Origin: Verrucomicrobiota bacterium
GTDB lineage: Bacteria; Verrucomicrobiota; Verrucomicrobiia; Limisphaerales; J093
Direction of reading: 5' to 3'
Assembly: GCA_029556615.1 (NCBI GenBank)
Contig: JAKQDD010000118.1
Location: 1 to 64,000 of the forward strand
Length of the DNA stretch: 64,000 nt
The translations under genes were made by a program, and so were the position numbers. The first letter of the stretch is position 1. Every line of letters begins with the position of its first letter. Below, piece after piece: positions 15,182 through 23,654 of this stretch. Under the pieces are notes generated by a model. It saw only the letters and a program-made list of their open reading frames with translations, did not search any database and was not told the DNA's origin.

Positions 15182-15430
15182 GTGTGCCTGGCAGCTGCCA
15201 GCCCTATCGAGGTGAGAGGTCCCCGACGGGGAGATGACGACAACCGAAGCTGAAGGCTAAGCGGGGCACCGCAAGGGACCGACTGAAAGAGCCGGAGGCG
15301 AACCTTCGACCGTAGGAACACGAACTGGCAGCGAGGCGGGCGACCCGGGGGCGAGCAGGCTGGTACAAGCGAAGCCCAAGAGTCATCGACGGCGCACGGA
15401 GAGCCAGACGGCGCGAGGGGAAAGGGTTGG
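15182..15430 (+). mobile_element. 5' fragment of a bacterial group II intron (domain I), no reverse transcriptase
   Basis: The sequence opens GTGTGCC, the typical bacterial intron 5' end, and continues with landmarks of domain I of bacterial group II introns: GAGGTGAGAGGTCCC...ACGGGG, AACCGAAGCTGAAGGCTAAG, GGGCACCGCAAGGG, CCGACTGAAAGAGCCGGAGG, CGAACCTTCG, GTAGGAACACGAACTGGCAG and CCCAAGAGTCATCGAC. No intron-encoded protein and no domain V follow; the similarity runs out near 15430 where a HEAT-repeat reading frame begins on the opposite strand. It is therefore a 5'-only fragment, probably dead. The hairpin target upstream suggests a class C type, but I classify from remembered sequence patterns, not an alignment. 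Confidence 0.62.
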
Positions 15431-15810
15431 CACTGACTCGGCCCGATGATAGCAATCAAGCGTTTGGCACAAGATCGCAGGCCGCGTGTCGTCCCCTCGA
15501 GGGCCGCCTTGACAACAGTGACCGCGACATCGGTGTCGGCGGCAGCCATACGGGCAAGAGCCGATTCGGCACCGGTGCGCGTGGCCTGGTCGGGATCACT
15601 TGCGGCCACGCGCATCAGCGACTCTGCCAGTGTGCGGTCAACCGCGAGCTGGCCGGCCACCTCGGATGCGCGACGGCGGACCGTGACTTGCTTCGCAGCC
15701 AGGCACTCACAAAGCGCACTGACGGCAGGGGCGCCTGCCGCTGTGATCTGCCCTGCCGCGACTCTTGGATCACGCAACCATCGCCTTACGCGCCATCGCG
15801 CGAGGAACAT
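15430..15810 (-). pseudogene. truncated HEAT-repeat protein
   Basis: From the ATG at 15810, preceded by GAGGA 7 bp upstream, the frame encodes about 125 residues of HEAT-like helices: DPRVAAGQITAAGAPAVSAL, QVTVRRRASEVAGQLAVD, DPDQATRTGAESALARMAAA, VAVTVVKAALEGTTRGLRSC and AKRLIAIIG. Beyond that the same frame continues to 15151 but is antisense to the group II intron fragment and looks non-coding (Pro/Ser/Cys-rich). HEAT repeats bind proteins or nucleic acids. The gene has kept its start and lost its 3' end at the intron junction. It might still make a short repeat protein with an artificial tail. Confidence 0.6.
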
Positions 15811-15845
15811 CGCAGTCCTCTGGTTGGAGCCGCTCGCCCTGCGGA

Positions 15846-15926
15846 ACGGAAGGAGGAAAGGCGTGGAATGGCAAGGGCCGAACTTGACCTGCTGACCGCA
15901 CGTTCCAGGAGTCGCGGACTTCAGCC
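15846..15926 (-). repeat. CTAG-element fragment, copy C (left half, degenerate)
   Basis: Read on the minus strand: AGTCCGCGACTCCTGGAACG, TGCGGTCAGCAGGTCAAGTT, CGGCCCTTGCCATTCCACGC, CTTTCCTCCTTCCG. This is the left-palindrome unit of the repeat with the outer arms decayed and the right palindrome and both CTAG boundaries lost. It lies upstream of the HEAT stump. Confidence 0.75.
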
Positions 15927-15992
15927 CGCACGGTTCACGACCTTTCTTTCAACGCACAGGCGGTGCCGCTCATCGATCAGCTGCTGCGGGCT

Positions 15993-17024
15993 TCAGGCGC
16001 CCATGCCGTCCTCGAAGGAGCCGGTGGCGACGGGGAAGCAGAGGTGATCGCGGACGTACGCGATGCCGTTGGCGCTGGTGGCATCCAGGTCGCGGTAGGC
16101 GCTTTCCGCCTCGACGATCAGCGGGGCGGTTTTGCGGGCCATGATCTGGCAGTACCGCCTGGGGTAGCCGACGTTGATGAGGAGCTCGACGTAGCGGGTC
16201 ATGTTGAGGTCGCCGGAGGGGATATCGACGAACTGCATGGCGCGGTCCGGCCAGTTGGGGGCCATCATGCGGAGCGGAAGGCCGGGTCGGATGACGAAGT
16301 TCTTGACGTGGCAGGCATGGACTCTGGGGCCGACCTTGGTGAACCGCGTTTCCCAGGACTCGCCCTCCCAGCAATGGGACGGATCGGCGTTGACGCCGAG
16401 GCATTGATCGCCGTCACAAATCGACACGAGGAGGTTGAAGTCATCGGCGCACATGGCTCCTGTGCCCGGGTGGATTTCGTGGCAGAGGTAGATCCCGAGT
16501 TCGTTGGCGCGCTTGCGGATCTTGGCAGTTTTCTTGACGAAGCGCTCCTTGCCCTTCTCGAGCAGATCATAATCGCCGCCCTTCCAGAAGCCCCAGGGGT
16601 AGCCGGTGGCGAGCTCCCAGCCGAACGCGATGCCCCAGAACATGGGCAGGATTTTGACCTTGAGTTGGACTGCCAGATCGAAGAACCGGAGGAGGTAATC
16701 TTCGGCCCACTGCTCGATGGCGGTGGGGGATTTCTGGGCGACGTCGGCGGGGATAAAGGGTCGGATGGTGGGGCTGCCGGTCCAGGCGGTGGTGTGGACC
16801 CAGATCGGGCAGTGGCAGGAGATGCCGTCGAGGGACATCCCGCGGGATGCGAAGGCCTCGAGGATACTGGCGGCGGAGCGGAACTTCTTGCCGTCCTGCA
16901 GCATGTAATTCGAGGGCTGAACGCCGGTTGCTCCGGCGGCTTTTGCGTAGTCAAGGAATTGTTCGAGGGTTTTGGCGCCGTGCTGCGCCCCTTCGACGCT
17001 GGGATGAAATACAGGTTGAGCCAT
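15993..17024 (-). CDS. sugar phosphate isomerase/epimerase (AP endonuclease 2 superfamily TIM barrel)
   Basis: A 343-residue xylose-isomerase-like TIM barrel protein without a signal peptide. Metal-ligand candidates occur in the expected order: Glu in YLCHEIHPGTG, Asp/His in NADPSHCWEGE, His in HACHVKNF and Glu in LIVEAESAYRD. The front half contains SCHCPIWVHTTAW and KILPMFWGIAFGWE. Family members epimerise or isomerise sugars and inositols such as 2-keto-myo-inositol or hydroxypyruvate; the particular substrate cannot be inferred. In Verrucomicrobiota these genes often sit with Gfo/Idh oxidoreductases; none is adjacent here. It is isolated between repeat fragments C and D. Confidence 0.85.
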   Translation of the reverse strand: MAQPVFHPSVEGAQHGAKTLEQFLDYAKAAGATGVQPSNYMLQDGKKFRSAASILEAFASRGMSLDGISCHCPIWVHTTAWTGSPTIRPFIPADVAQKSPTAIEQWAEDYLLRFFDLAVQLKVKILPMFWGIAFGWELATGYPWGFWKGGDYDLLEKGKERFVKKTAKIRKRANELGIYLCHEIHPGTGAMCADDFNLLVSICDGDQCLGVNADPSHCWEGESWETRFTKVGPRVHACHVKNFVIRPGLPLRMMAPNWPDRAMQFVDIPSGDLNMTRYVELLINVGYPRRYCQIMARKTAPLIVEAESAYRDLDATSANGIAYVRDHLCFPVATGSFEDGMGA

Positions 17025-17124
17025 AAGTTTGATGCGTTAAGTGTCCTCGCAGGAATAGCGGCAACTCGGGGTGGGCGCAACCAAATTCCGGGGTTGCGCA
17101 GGGAAAATGGCGTTCGCCTGCGGC

Positions 17125-17295
17125 GGACGGAGGGAAGGCCTGGAACGGCAGCCCGGATCCTCGCCTAACGTGGGCGGCTCAAGGCGCCTGGTCAAGTCCA
17201 GGAGGTTGAGCCGCAAAGGACGCTTACGCGCGGATTTGGGGGCAGGGACCAAACTTGACTTGTTGACCGCACATTCCAAGAGTCGAGGACTCTAG
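17125..17295 (-). repeat. CTAG-element copy D, interrupted by a family II insertion
   Basis: On the minus strand it starts CTAGAGTCCTCGACTCTTGG (17295 down) and continues AATGTGCGGTCAACAAGTCA, AGTTTGGTCCCTGCC. The next expected bases (GTTCCAGGCCTTCC) are found only 90 bp further on, at about 17145-17125. The intervening 89 bp are family II. The right palindrome and distal CTAG are missing. Confidence 0.8.
17147..17245 (+). mobile_element. palindromic repeat family II, copy 2, inserted in copy D with 5-bp direct repeat
   Basis: The 89-bp body (17152-17240) begins CCCGGATCCTCGCCTAACG, holds the palindrome GCGGCTCAA...TTGAGCCGC with inner CCTGG/CCAGG, and ends GCGCGGATTTGGG. GGCAG occurs at 17147-17151 and again at 17241-17245, whereas uninterrupted copies E, F and G have GGCAG or its equivalent once at that point. 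This is the footprint expected of a transposition event. No protein is encoded, so mobilisation would be in trans. Confidence 0.72.
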
Positions 17296-17311
17296 GGCGC
17301 CTGGGGTGCGA

Positions 17312-19180
17312 ATGGAACCGCGAACGACATGGAAGGAGCGGCTGGCAGAACGGTATGCCGATCGCGCCTTACTGCGGCTCTTGATTGTGCAGCCGGCATT
17401 TCGGGCTGTGTTCCTGATTGCCTTGGCGGGGGTGATAGGGATGTTGATTGCCCTTCCCAAGTTCTGGACGGTGTCGCCGCCTGGTTTCCGTCCCGTGGTT
17501 CGGATCAGCCTGGTGGACTTGGTGCAGGCGCGCGCGTTGAAGGCGTCGGGCTACCGGTTGGCAGCCGCGGGCCGGGAGGATGAAGCGGCGATGGCGTGGC
17601 AGGGGGCGGCGGCGAACAATCCGGCGGACGCGGAGGTGCATCGGGAGGCCCTGAATCAACTGGTGCGGAACGATCGGCTGAGCCGGAAGTACATTTCGGA
17701 AGCGATATCGCAGACCGGGTGGCTGCTGCGCCTGGGAGGGACCAACTCGGCGGATCTCGAGCTGGCGACCCGGGTATATGACAAGTACGGGCTGGCGAGC
17801 GATTTGTATCGGCTTCTTCAGCCGGTGAGGGACACGCTCTCGCCGGAACAGGAGGTGCCTTACATGAAGGCGGCGTTCCAGTCCCAGGAGATCGAGGAAT
17901 TCACGCGATTCTGGCTTCGGAGGGAGGAGCACGGCGCCGCGGATCCGGAGTTGGCGCTGTATCACGCGGCGTATCTTGCGGGCTGGGGTCCCATCGAGCG
18001 AGCCAGGGAAGGCCGTCGGCGTCTGGTGGAGGTGCCCTTGGATTCCCCGCACGGGCTGCTGGCGCGGCGGTTGTTGCTGGCGGTCTCCGTGAAGCTGATG
18101 GATCCGGTCGAGTACGTGCGCGTGCTCGAGGAGTTGGAGGCAGCCGGTGCGGACCGGTTGTCGGACCGATTAGGGTACTGGCGGCTGTTGGGGTCGGTGG
18201 GGCGCAAGGAAGAGGCGCGGCAACTCGCCCAGGGATTTGTTCTACCACCCCGATGGCCGTGGGAGGTGACCGATCTGGCTGAGACCTTGATATCTCTGGG
18301 GATGCGGGACCATGCGTTGGCGACGGTGAGACGGTACTTGCCGGAGTACGGCCAACACGGAGGGCCCTGGGCGATGGCGATGTGGCTGACGCAGGGGGAT
18401 TTGCTGATTGAGGACGGGCGGTGGAGCGAACTGCTGGACGTGGCGACCCAATTGCGGTTCAACGAATGGCTTGCGGGGGAGATGGGGGGCTACATTCGCT
18501 ACATTGAAGGCCGGGCGCATCTTGGACTCGGGCACACTGAGCTCGCGGCCGTGGCGTTCGAACGTGTGCGGGACGGCGAATTCCCGATGCCGGAAGTAGC
18601 GCACCTCGTGGCTGGGGAGCTGCGCAAGCTCGGCCATCTGGCCGTGGCGCGGGATGTGCTGCGGCGGATCGAGCCAGACATGGCGAATGACCCGGCGTTT
18701 TGGGCGACCGTGTTGAAGGTGGCTGACGTGATGAAGGAGGATTCGGTGTTGCTGTTGAAGGCGGCGGCGCGCGGCCGGCAGCTGCAGCCGCAGAATCCGA
18801 GCTGGGACGCCGACTATGCCTTGGCGCTGATTGCGAATCGGCAGGCGCCGGCGGAGCTGATTGTGTTGACGCGGGAGATGGCGGCTGAGGCTTCGGACCG
18901 GCCGGAGCCGCGGGTGACGCACAGCGCGGCCCTTGCGATGAACGGGCGGTATGACGAGGCCGACGCGCTGTTGCGGACGGTGAAGCTGGAGGATTTGAAT
19001 GACTACGGCGCCAGCGCGTATCATCTGTGCGCCGTGGACATACACTTTCATCGCGGCGAGTTTGACCGGGCGCGCGAGGACATCGAGCGGATCAACCGAC
19101 GGCACCTGTTTCCGATCCAGCGGGACTGGCTGGAGCAGGTTCGTGGCGCGCTGTCGGTGAGGGGCGGGAACGCTCGGTGA
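17312..19180 (+). CDS. membrane-anchored TPR-rich protein
   Basis: This 622-residue protein has one N-terminal transmembrane helix (FRAVFLIALAGVIGMLIAL, about residues 35-53) after a basic cytoplasmic segment, then an extended all-helical region of TPR-like units (for example KASGYRLAAAGREDEAAMAW, SLGMRDHALATVRRYLPEYG, AALAMNGRYDEADALLRTVK, FHRGEFDRAREDIERINRR). TPR arrays mediate protein-protein contacts, here probably in the periplasm. ATG 17312 is preferred; a GTG two codons upstream is in frame. The gene starts 17 bp after repeat copy D. I recognise no named orthologue; similar proteins are common in this phylum. Confidence 0.75.
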   Translation: MEPRTTWKERLAERYADRALLRLLIVQPAFRAVFLIALAGVIGMLIALPKFWTVSPPGFRPVVRISLVDLVQARALKASGYRLAAAGREDEAAMAWQGAAANNPADAEVHREALNQLVRNDRLSRKYISEAISQTGWLLRLGGTNSADLELATRVYDKYGLASDLYRLLQPVRDTLSPEQEVPYMKAAFQSQEIEEFTRFWLRREEHGAADPELALYHAAYLAGWGPIERAREGRRRLVEVPLDSPHGLLARRLLLAVSVKLMDPVEYVRVLEELEAAGADRLSDRLGYWRLLGSVGRKEEARQLAQGFVLPPRWPWEVTDLAETLISLGMRDHALATVRRYLPEYGQHGGPWAMAMWLTQGDLLIEDGRWSELLDVATQLRFNEWLAGEMGGYIRYIEGRAHLGLGHTELAAVAFERVRDGEFPMPEVAHLVAGELRKLGHLAVARDVLRRIEPDMANDPAFWATVLKVADVMKEDSVLLLKAAARGRQLQPQNPSWDADYALALIANRQAPAELIVLTREMAAEASDRPEPRVTHSAALAMNGRYDEADALLRTVKLEDLNDYGASAYHLCAVDIHFHRGEFDRAREDIERINRRHLFPIQRDWLEQVRGALSVRGGNAR

Positions 19181-19198
19181 GCGGGGCTTGGGGGTGTT

Positions 19199-20074
19199 TC
19201 AGGCGTTGGGGAGGAAGCGCTGTGCCACGATGGTGGCGAGGAAGAGCAGGCCGAAAGCGAGCGCCATGAGGGGGGAGTATCCGGCAACGGCGAGGAGGTC
19301 GACGAGGACGATGCCGGAGCCGAGGCCGGCCACGGTGAGGCCGACGTTGGGTTCCGGCCCCCGGAAGGCGTGTCGCAGGCAGGGCAGCAACCAGAGCACG
19401 AGGACGAGGCTGAGCCAGAGGGCGACCTGCCGGAATTCGTGTCGGTTTGCAATCCAGGCGAGGAGGAGTGGGGCTGCGAGGAGCAGGACGGGCCAGCGTT
19501 CGACGGGTTGGCGTGTGGTCTCATGGCGGGCGAGGGTGGCGGTGCCGGCGACGTAGCAGGCCATGGCGATGGCGCACCAGAGGAGCAGACCGTTGATGCC
19601 GTCTGCGGCGGCCGAACCGGCCACGAGGTAGAGCAGGAACCGGCAGGCGCCGATGAGGAGTGGGGCGAGCACGGTGGCTTTGTGCAGGGCGTCGCAGGCG
19701 AGGATTGTGCCGGCCAGGGCGAGGGTAAGCCAGGCGTGGGTGGCGGCCAGGGTCAGGAGGACCACGGTGCCCATCAGCAGCCAGAGTCCGCCCAACCGCC
19801 CCACGGTGGCGGCGGGGATCCGGCCGGAGGGGATGGGGCGGTCCTTTCGGAATGCGCGGTCATGGGCTTCGTCGAAGTAATCATTGAGGTACATGCCTCC
19901 GACGTGCAGGAGGGAGGTGCCCAGGAGGAGCCAGAGCAAGCGGCCGGGGGGCCCGTCGCCCGCGAGAAGCCAGGCTGCGAGGCCATTGGACCAGACCGTC
20001 GGCAGGGAGGGGAAGCGCCCCAGGACAAAGAGCGCACGCCATCGCGCGGCCGTGTCGTTGGCGGGTGTCAACAT
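19199..20074 (-). CDS. UbiA-family prenyltransferase-like membrane protein
   Basis: From ATG 20074 (291 aa) the protein has about eight hydrophobic segments and the first Asp-rich motif NDYFDEAHDRAFR (Asn64, Asp65, Asp68, Asp72), followed by KDRPIPSGRI, characteristic of UbiA aromatic prenyltransferases. The second Asp-rich region is less clear (ACDALHKAT, ARHETTRQP). Members transfer polyprenyl groups to quinone, heme or chlorophyll precursors or make cyclic lipids; Verrucomicrobial relatives are frequently annotated only as UbiA family. An in-frame ATG at 20113 would add 13 residues. The gene is divergent from dprA (61 bp apart) and convergent with the TPR gene. Confidence 0.85.
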   Translation of the reverse strand: MLTPANDTAARWRALFVLGRFPSLPTVWSNGLAAWLLAGDGPPGRLLWLLLGTSLLHVGGMYLNDYFDEAHDRAFRKDRPIPSGRIPAATVGRLGGLWLLMGTVVLLTLAATHAWLTLALAGTILACDALHKATVLAPLLIGACRFLLYLVAGSAAADGINGLLLWCAIAMACYVAGTATLARHETTRQPVERWPVLLLAAPLLLAWIANRHEFRQVALWLSLVLVLWLLPCLRHAFRGPEPNVGLTVAGLGSGIVLVDLLAVAGYSPLMALAFGLLFLATIVAQRFLPNA

Positions 20075-20135
20075 GTCCGGCGGGAAGCAAAGCAGAGCTG
20101 GGGAAAAATGCAATGGGCTTGCGGCAGGGTTCGGG

Positions 20136-21260
20136 ATGCGCTATGGGACGAGTGTGAATGCCAAGGAGGCGCTGATTGCTCTGAACATGCTCGAGCATGT
20201 GGGTCCGGTGCGGCTGCGTCAGCTCCTCGAGTGTTTTCCCGATCCGCCGGCGATTCTTGGAGCGTCACGCGACCAACTGCGGCGGGTTCCGGGGATTGGG
20301 GAGGAGACGGCGGAGGCTTTGGCGGGTTGGGAGGGCCGGGTGGATTTGGCGGGGGAGCTGCGTCGGATCCGGGACTATGGCTGTGAGATACTGACCGGGG
20401 CGGACGAGGAGTATCCGCCGTTGCTGCGGGAGATTTATGATCCGCCGATGGTGCTGTACGTTCAGGGGCGGCTGACGGCACGGGATCGGAATGCGGTGGC
20501 GGTGGTGGGGTCGCGTCGGACGACGCCGTATGGGCAGGAGACGGCCCGCCGGTTGGCGTATCAGCTGGCGTATGTGGGGGTGACGGTGGTGAGTGGCGGG
20601 GCGCGGGGGATCGACACGGCGGCGCACCAGGGGGCGTTGACGGCGAAGGGCCGGACGGTGGCGGTGCTGGGCACGGGGATCGACCGTGTATTTCCGCCTG
20701 AGAACGCGGATTTGTTCCGGCGGGTGGCGGCGGCGGGCGCGCTTGTGACGCAGTTCCCGTTTCATCGCGTGCCGGATCGGCAGTCGTTTCCGATCCGGAA
20801 CCGGATTGTGGCGGGGATGACCCTGGGCACGCTGGTGATCGAGGCGGGCTTGAACAGCGGTGCTCTGATCACCGCCGGGATGGCGGTGGACAACGGGCGC
20901 CAGGTTTTCGCGGTGCCGGGGCGGATTGACTCGCCTCAGAGCAAGGGGTGTCACGACCTGATCAAGCGGGGTGCGAAGCTCTGCGAGAGCGTGGAGGACG
21001 TCCTTTCCGAGTTCGAGTATCTGTTTCCGGCATCGCGGCAGCCGGCGTCGCCTGCGGAGACGCGGACGTTGCCTGCGATCGAGCTATCGGAGGCGGAATC
21101 GCGGGTTTTGGCCTGTCTCGGGGCGGAGGAGGCGGACATTGACGCCGTGATTCAGCGGAGCGGGCTGCCGGCGTCGGCGGTTTCCGTGGCGCTCTTCGGG
21201 CTCGAGATGAAGCGGCTTGTCCGGCAGTACCCTGGCAAGCGGTACACCCGGGTGGCCTGA
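20136..21260 (+). CDS. dprA: DNA-processing protein DprA
   Basis: DprA loads RecA on incoming single-stranded DNA during natural transformation. The 374-residue protein has an N-terminal helix-hairpin-helix/SAM-like domain (VGPVRLRQLLECFPDPPAIL, VPGIGEETAEAL), the extended Rossmann core (AVVGSRRTTPYGQETARRLA, VSGGARGIDTAAHQGAL, VLGTGIDRVFPPENADLF, FPIRNRIVAGM, VIEAGLNSGALITA) and a C-terminal winged-helix DML1-like domain (DIDAVIQRSGLPASAVSVAL). ATG 20136 gives MRYGTSVNAKEAL; the longer in-frame ATG at 20073 overlaps the divergent UbiA start. The complete gene suggests that competence machinery may exist in this organism. Confidence 0.95.
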   Translation: MRYGTSVNAKEALIALNMLEHVGPVRLRQLLECFPDPPAILGASRDQLRRVPGIGEETAEALAGWEGRVDLAGELRRIRDYGCEILTGADEEYPPLLREIYDPPMVLYVQGRLTARDRNAVAVVGSRRTTPYGQETARRLAYQLAYVGVTVVSGGARGIDTAAHQGALTAKGRTVAVLGTGIDRVFPPENADLFRRVAAAGALVTQFPFHRVPDRQSFPIRNRIVAGMTLGTLVIEAGLNSGALITAGMAVDNGRQVFAVPGRIDSPQSKGCHDLIKRGAKLCESVEDVLSEFEYLFPASRQPASPAETRTLPAIELSEAESRVLACLGAEEADIDAVIQRSGLPASAVSVALFGLEMKRLVRQYPGKRYTRVA

Positions 21261-21313
21261 CCGGGGCGGAAAAGTGCTTGTCAGAAGTGCGAGGCGCCGC
21301 CTAGCGTGCAGGG

Positions 21314-22498
21314 ATGAAAGTTGAATTCTACGGACACGTGCGACAATACCACGCCATCCAGAGTGAGATTGACGCGAATGTGAAGCAGGTGCTGGAGAGC
21401 GGGTCCTACGTGATGGGTCCGATGCTCAAGCAATTTGAAGGGGAGCTGGCGGCCTATCACGGCACGAAGCACGCGATTGGGGTGGCGAACGGCACGGATG
21501 CGATCTGGCTGGCGCTGATGGGACTTGGCATTGGTCCCGGGGACGAGGTGATCACGCATCCGAACACGTTTTTTGCGACGGCGGAGGCGATATGGATTGC
21601 GGGTGCGACAGCGGTGTTTGTCGACTGCTGTCCGAAGACGAAGTGCATCTGCCCCGGCCTGATCGAGGCGGCGATCACGCCCAAGACGAAGGCGATCATC
21701 CCGGTGCATCTTTATGGGCAGTGTGCGGACATGGTGGCGATCAAGAAGATTGCGGACCGGCACAAGCTGCGGCTGATCGAGGACAATGCGCAGGCGATCG
21801 GCGCGCACGGGCCGAGTTTCCGCATCGGCCAGCTCAGCGACGCGGCGACGACCAGCTTCATCATTCAGAAGAACCTGGGGACTTTTGGCGACAGCGGCGC
21901 GCTGGTGACGAACTGCTCCGAGCTGGACGCGCGGGTGCGACAGCTGCGCAACCACGGCTCGAACAAGCGGAACGTGCACAGCTACGGCTTCAACAGCCGC
22001 CTGGACGATCTGCATGCGGGGGTTCTGAGTGCGAAGCTGAAGCACATCGACGCCTGGAACGACCAGCGTCGGCAGTGGGCGGCCCGTTACACGGCGGGGC
22101 TGAAGGGGTGTCGGACGTTCGATCTCCCGGTCGAGCTGCCGGGGTATCGGCACGTGTATCACCTCTATGTGATCGAGACCAAGAAGCCCGCGCTGCGCGA
22201 CGCGCTGGTGGACTTCCTGGTGAAGAACACCATTGACGCCAAGACGCACTATTCGATCGCGATTCACCAGCAGGCCGGGTATCCGTGGGGTCGGGAGGCT
22301 CGGGTTGCGGGTTCGGTGGCCAACGCGGAGGCGAATGCGGCGTGCTGCGTCAGTCTCCCGATGTTCCCCGAGCTGACGGCCGAGGAGGTGGACTACGTGA
22401 TTGCGAAGGTGCGGGAATGGGATGCGGCGCATGCGGCGGAGGGGAGCGAAGGGCCGGGGCTTGCCCGGAGCGGAAAGCCGTGTCCTTGCTGTTCCTGA
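21314..22498 (+). CDS. DegT/DnrJ/EryC1/StrS-family PLP aminotransferase
   Basis: A 394-residue type I fold aminotransferase of the sugar-nucleotide type. Visible landmarks: GVANGTDAIWLALMGLGIG near the N-terminus, HPNTFFATAEAIWIAGATAV, DNAQAIGA, the PLP Lys186 in TSFIIQKNLGTFGDSGALVT, and the NSRLDDLHAGVL/HIDAWNDQRR C-terminal region. These enzymes aminate keto-sugar nucleotides for surface glycans or antibiotics. It heads a same-strand cluster with a Gfo/Idh/MocA oxidoreductase 58 bp downstream and two NagB-type proteins, pointing to synthesis or remodelling of an amino sugar. An oxidoreductase plus aminotransferase pair is the classical route to 3-amino sugars. Confidence 0.92.
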   Translation: MKVEFYGHVRQYHAIQSEIDANVKQVLESGSYVMGPMLKQFEGELAAYHGTKHAIGVANGTDAIWLALMGLGIGPGDEVITHPNTFFATAEAIWIAGATAVFVDCCPKTKCICPGLIEAAITPKTKAIIPVHLYGQCADMVAIKKIADRHKLRLIEDNAQAIGAHGPSFRIGQLSDAATTSFIIQKNLGTFGDSGALVTNCSELDARVRQLRNHGSNKRNVHSYGFNSRLDDLHAGVLSAKLKHIDAWNDQRRQWAARYTAGLKGCRTFDLPVELPGYRHVYHLYVIETKKPALRDALVDFLVKNTIDAKTHYSIAIHQQAGYPWGREARVAGSVANAEANAACCVSLPMFPELTAEEVDYVIAKVREWDAAHAAEGSEGPGLARSGKPCPCCS

Positions 22499-22556
22499 GG
22501 CCGATCGAGCGAACGGACCCGGGAGAAGAGACGAACACCGCCGGCGCGAGGATCAC

Positions 22557-23630
22557 ATGAGCACTCCCTACACGGTCTTGGTTGTGGGCATGGGCAAACG
22601 CGGCATGCACCATGCCGTGTGCTTCAACGCCAACCCCCGGTTCAAGGTGGTGGGGCTATGCGACATTGATCCCGCGCGCCTGGCGGCGGCGGCGGCCAAG
22701 CTGGGCGATCCGGCGACCGGGTCGGACGCGGCGGCCCTGGCGCGGTCCCTGAAGCCGGACGTCTTTTGTTTCACGACCCTGCCGAATCTTCGGATGCCGA
22801 TGATTCGGGCGGGGATCGAGAGCGGGGCGAAGCTGCTGGCGTTCGAGAAGCCGGTGGCGCTCACGAGCGCCGAGCTGTTTGCGATCCGGGAGTTGATCCG
22901 GGGTGCCGGCGTGAAGGCTGTGGTCAGCCATCAGCATCGGTATGGCGTGCACTATCGGAAGGTGCGCGACCTGGTTGCCGGCGGTGCGTTGGGCCGGGTG
23001 CATACGGTTTACGGGAGCGCCACGGGATGGATGACGCACATGCTGTCGCACCTGATCGACTACACCTGCTGGTTCAACGACTACGCGCCCGCGGCCTGGG
23101 TGATGGCCCAGGCGGCGGGGCGCCGCAAGCTGGCCGACAATCATCCGTCTCCGGACTACATTGCCGGCTTCGTGCAGTTCGCGAACGGCGTTCGCGGCAT
23201 CTACGAGTGCGGGGCGGGTGCGCCGGACCAACCGGAGGTGGCCAAGTGGTGGGGCAAGAATCGCCTCGGCGCCCAGGGGACGGAGGGCTTTGCCGAGGTC
23301 CTGACGAATGGCGGTTGGCGGGCGGTGACCGCTGGCGGCGGGGCGCAAAGCGGCGAGGGGGCGATGAACTACGACCTCGACATGCCGCCTTACATCCAGG
23401 AGATGGCCGACTGGCTCGACGACGGGAGCAAGGCGCATTCGTGCCAGTTCGAGCGCGCCTGCCAGGGGGCGGAGATCATGCTGGCGATGCAGCGGTCGGC
23501 GGTCGACGGCGGCCAGGTGGCGCTGCCGCTGGCGACCGGGATGGACGAGCAGGCCCTTCTGCGGGATCGGCTCGAGGACCGTCCGGTGGTTCCCTCCTGC
23601 GAAGCGAATCGGAAGGAGTTTGGTCTCTGA
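22557..23630 (+). CDS. Gfo/Idh/MocA-family oxidoreductase
   Basis: The start ATG at 22557 has GAGG 5 bp upstream and yields 357 residues with no export signal. N-terminal Rossmann motif: TVLVVGMGKRGMHHAVCF and VVGLCDIDPARL; the catalytic-type EKPVALTSAEL follows, then SHQHRYGVHYRKVRDL and the C-terminal beta-sheet domain (GFVQFANGVRGIYECGAG). Such enzymes oxidise or reduce sugars and inositols with NAD(P). Placed between a DegT aminotransferase and NagB-like genes, it probably supplies or uses a keto sugar. The last residues fall just before the first nagB gene. Confidence 0.9.
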   Translation: MSTPYTVLVVGMGKRGMHHAVCFNANPRFKVVGLCDIDPARLAAAAAKLGDPATGSDAAALARSLKPDVFCFTTLPNLRMPMIRAGIESGAKLLAFEKPVALTSAELFAIRELIRGAGVKAVVSHQHRYGVHYRKVRDLVAGGALGRVHTVYGSATGWMTHMLSHLIDYTCWFNDYAPAAWVMAQAAGRRKLADNHPSPDYIAGFVQFANGVRGIYECGAGAPDQPEVAKWWGKNRLGAQGTEGFAEVLTNGGWRAVTAGGGAQSGEGAMNYDLDMPPYIQEMADWLDDGSKAHSCQFERACQGAEIMLAMQRSAVDGGQVALPLATGMDEQALLRDRLEDRPVVPSCEANRKEFGL

Positions 23631-23654
23631 TCCGCAGAGGCCCCCGCCGACGTC

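Noticed and set aside
15151-15429. C-terminal 93 codons of the HEAT frame
   Set aside because: Antisense to the group II intron fragment and without HEAT character.
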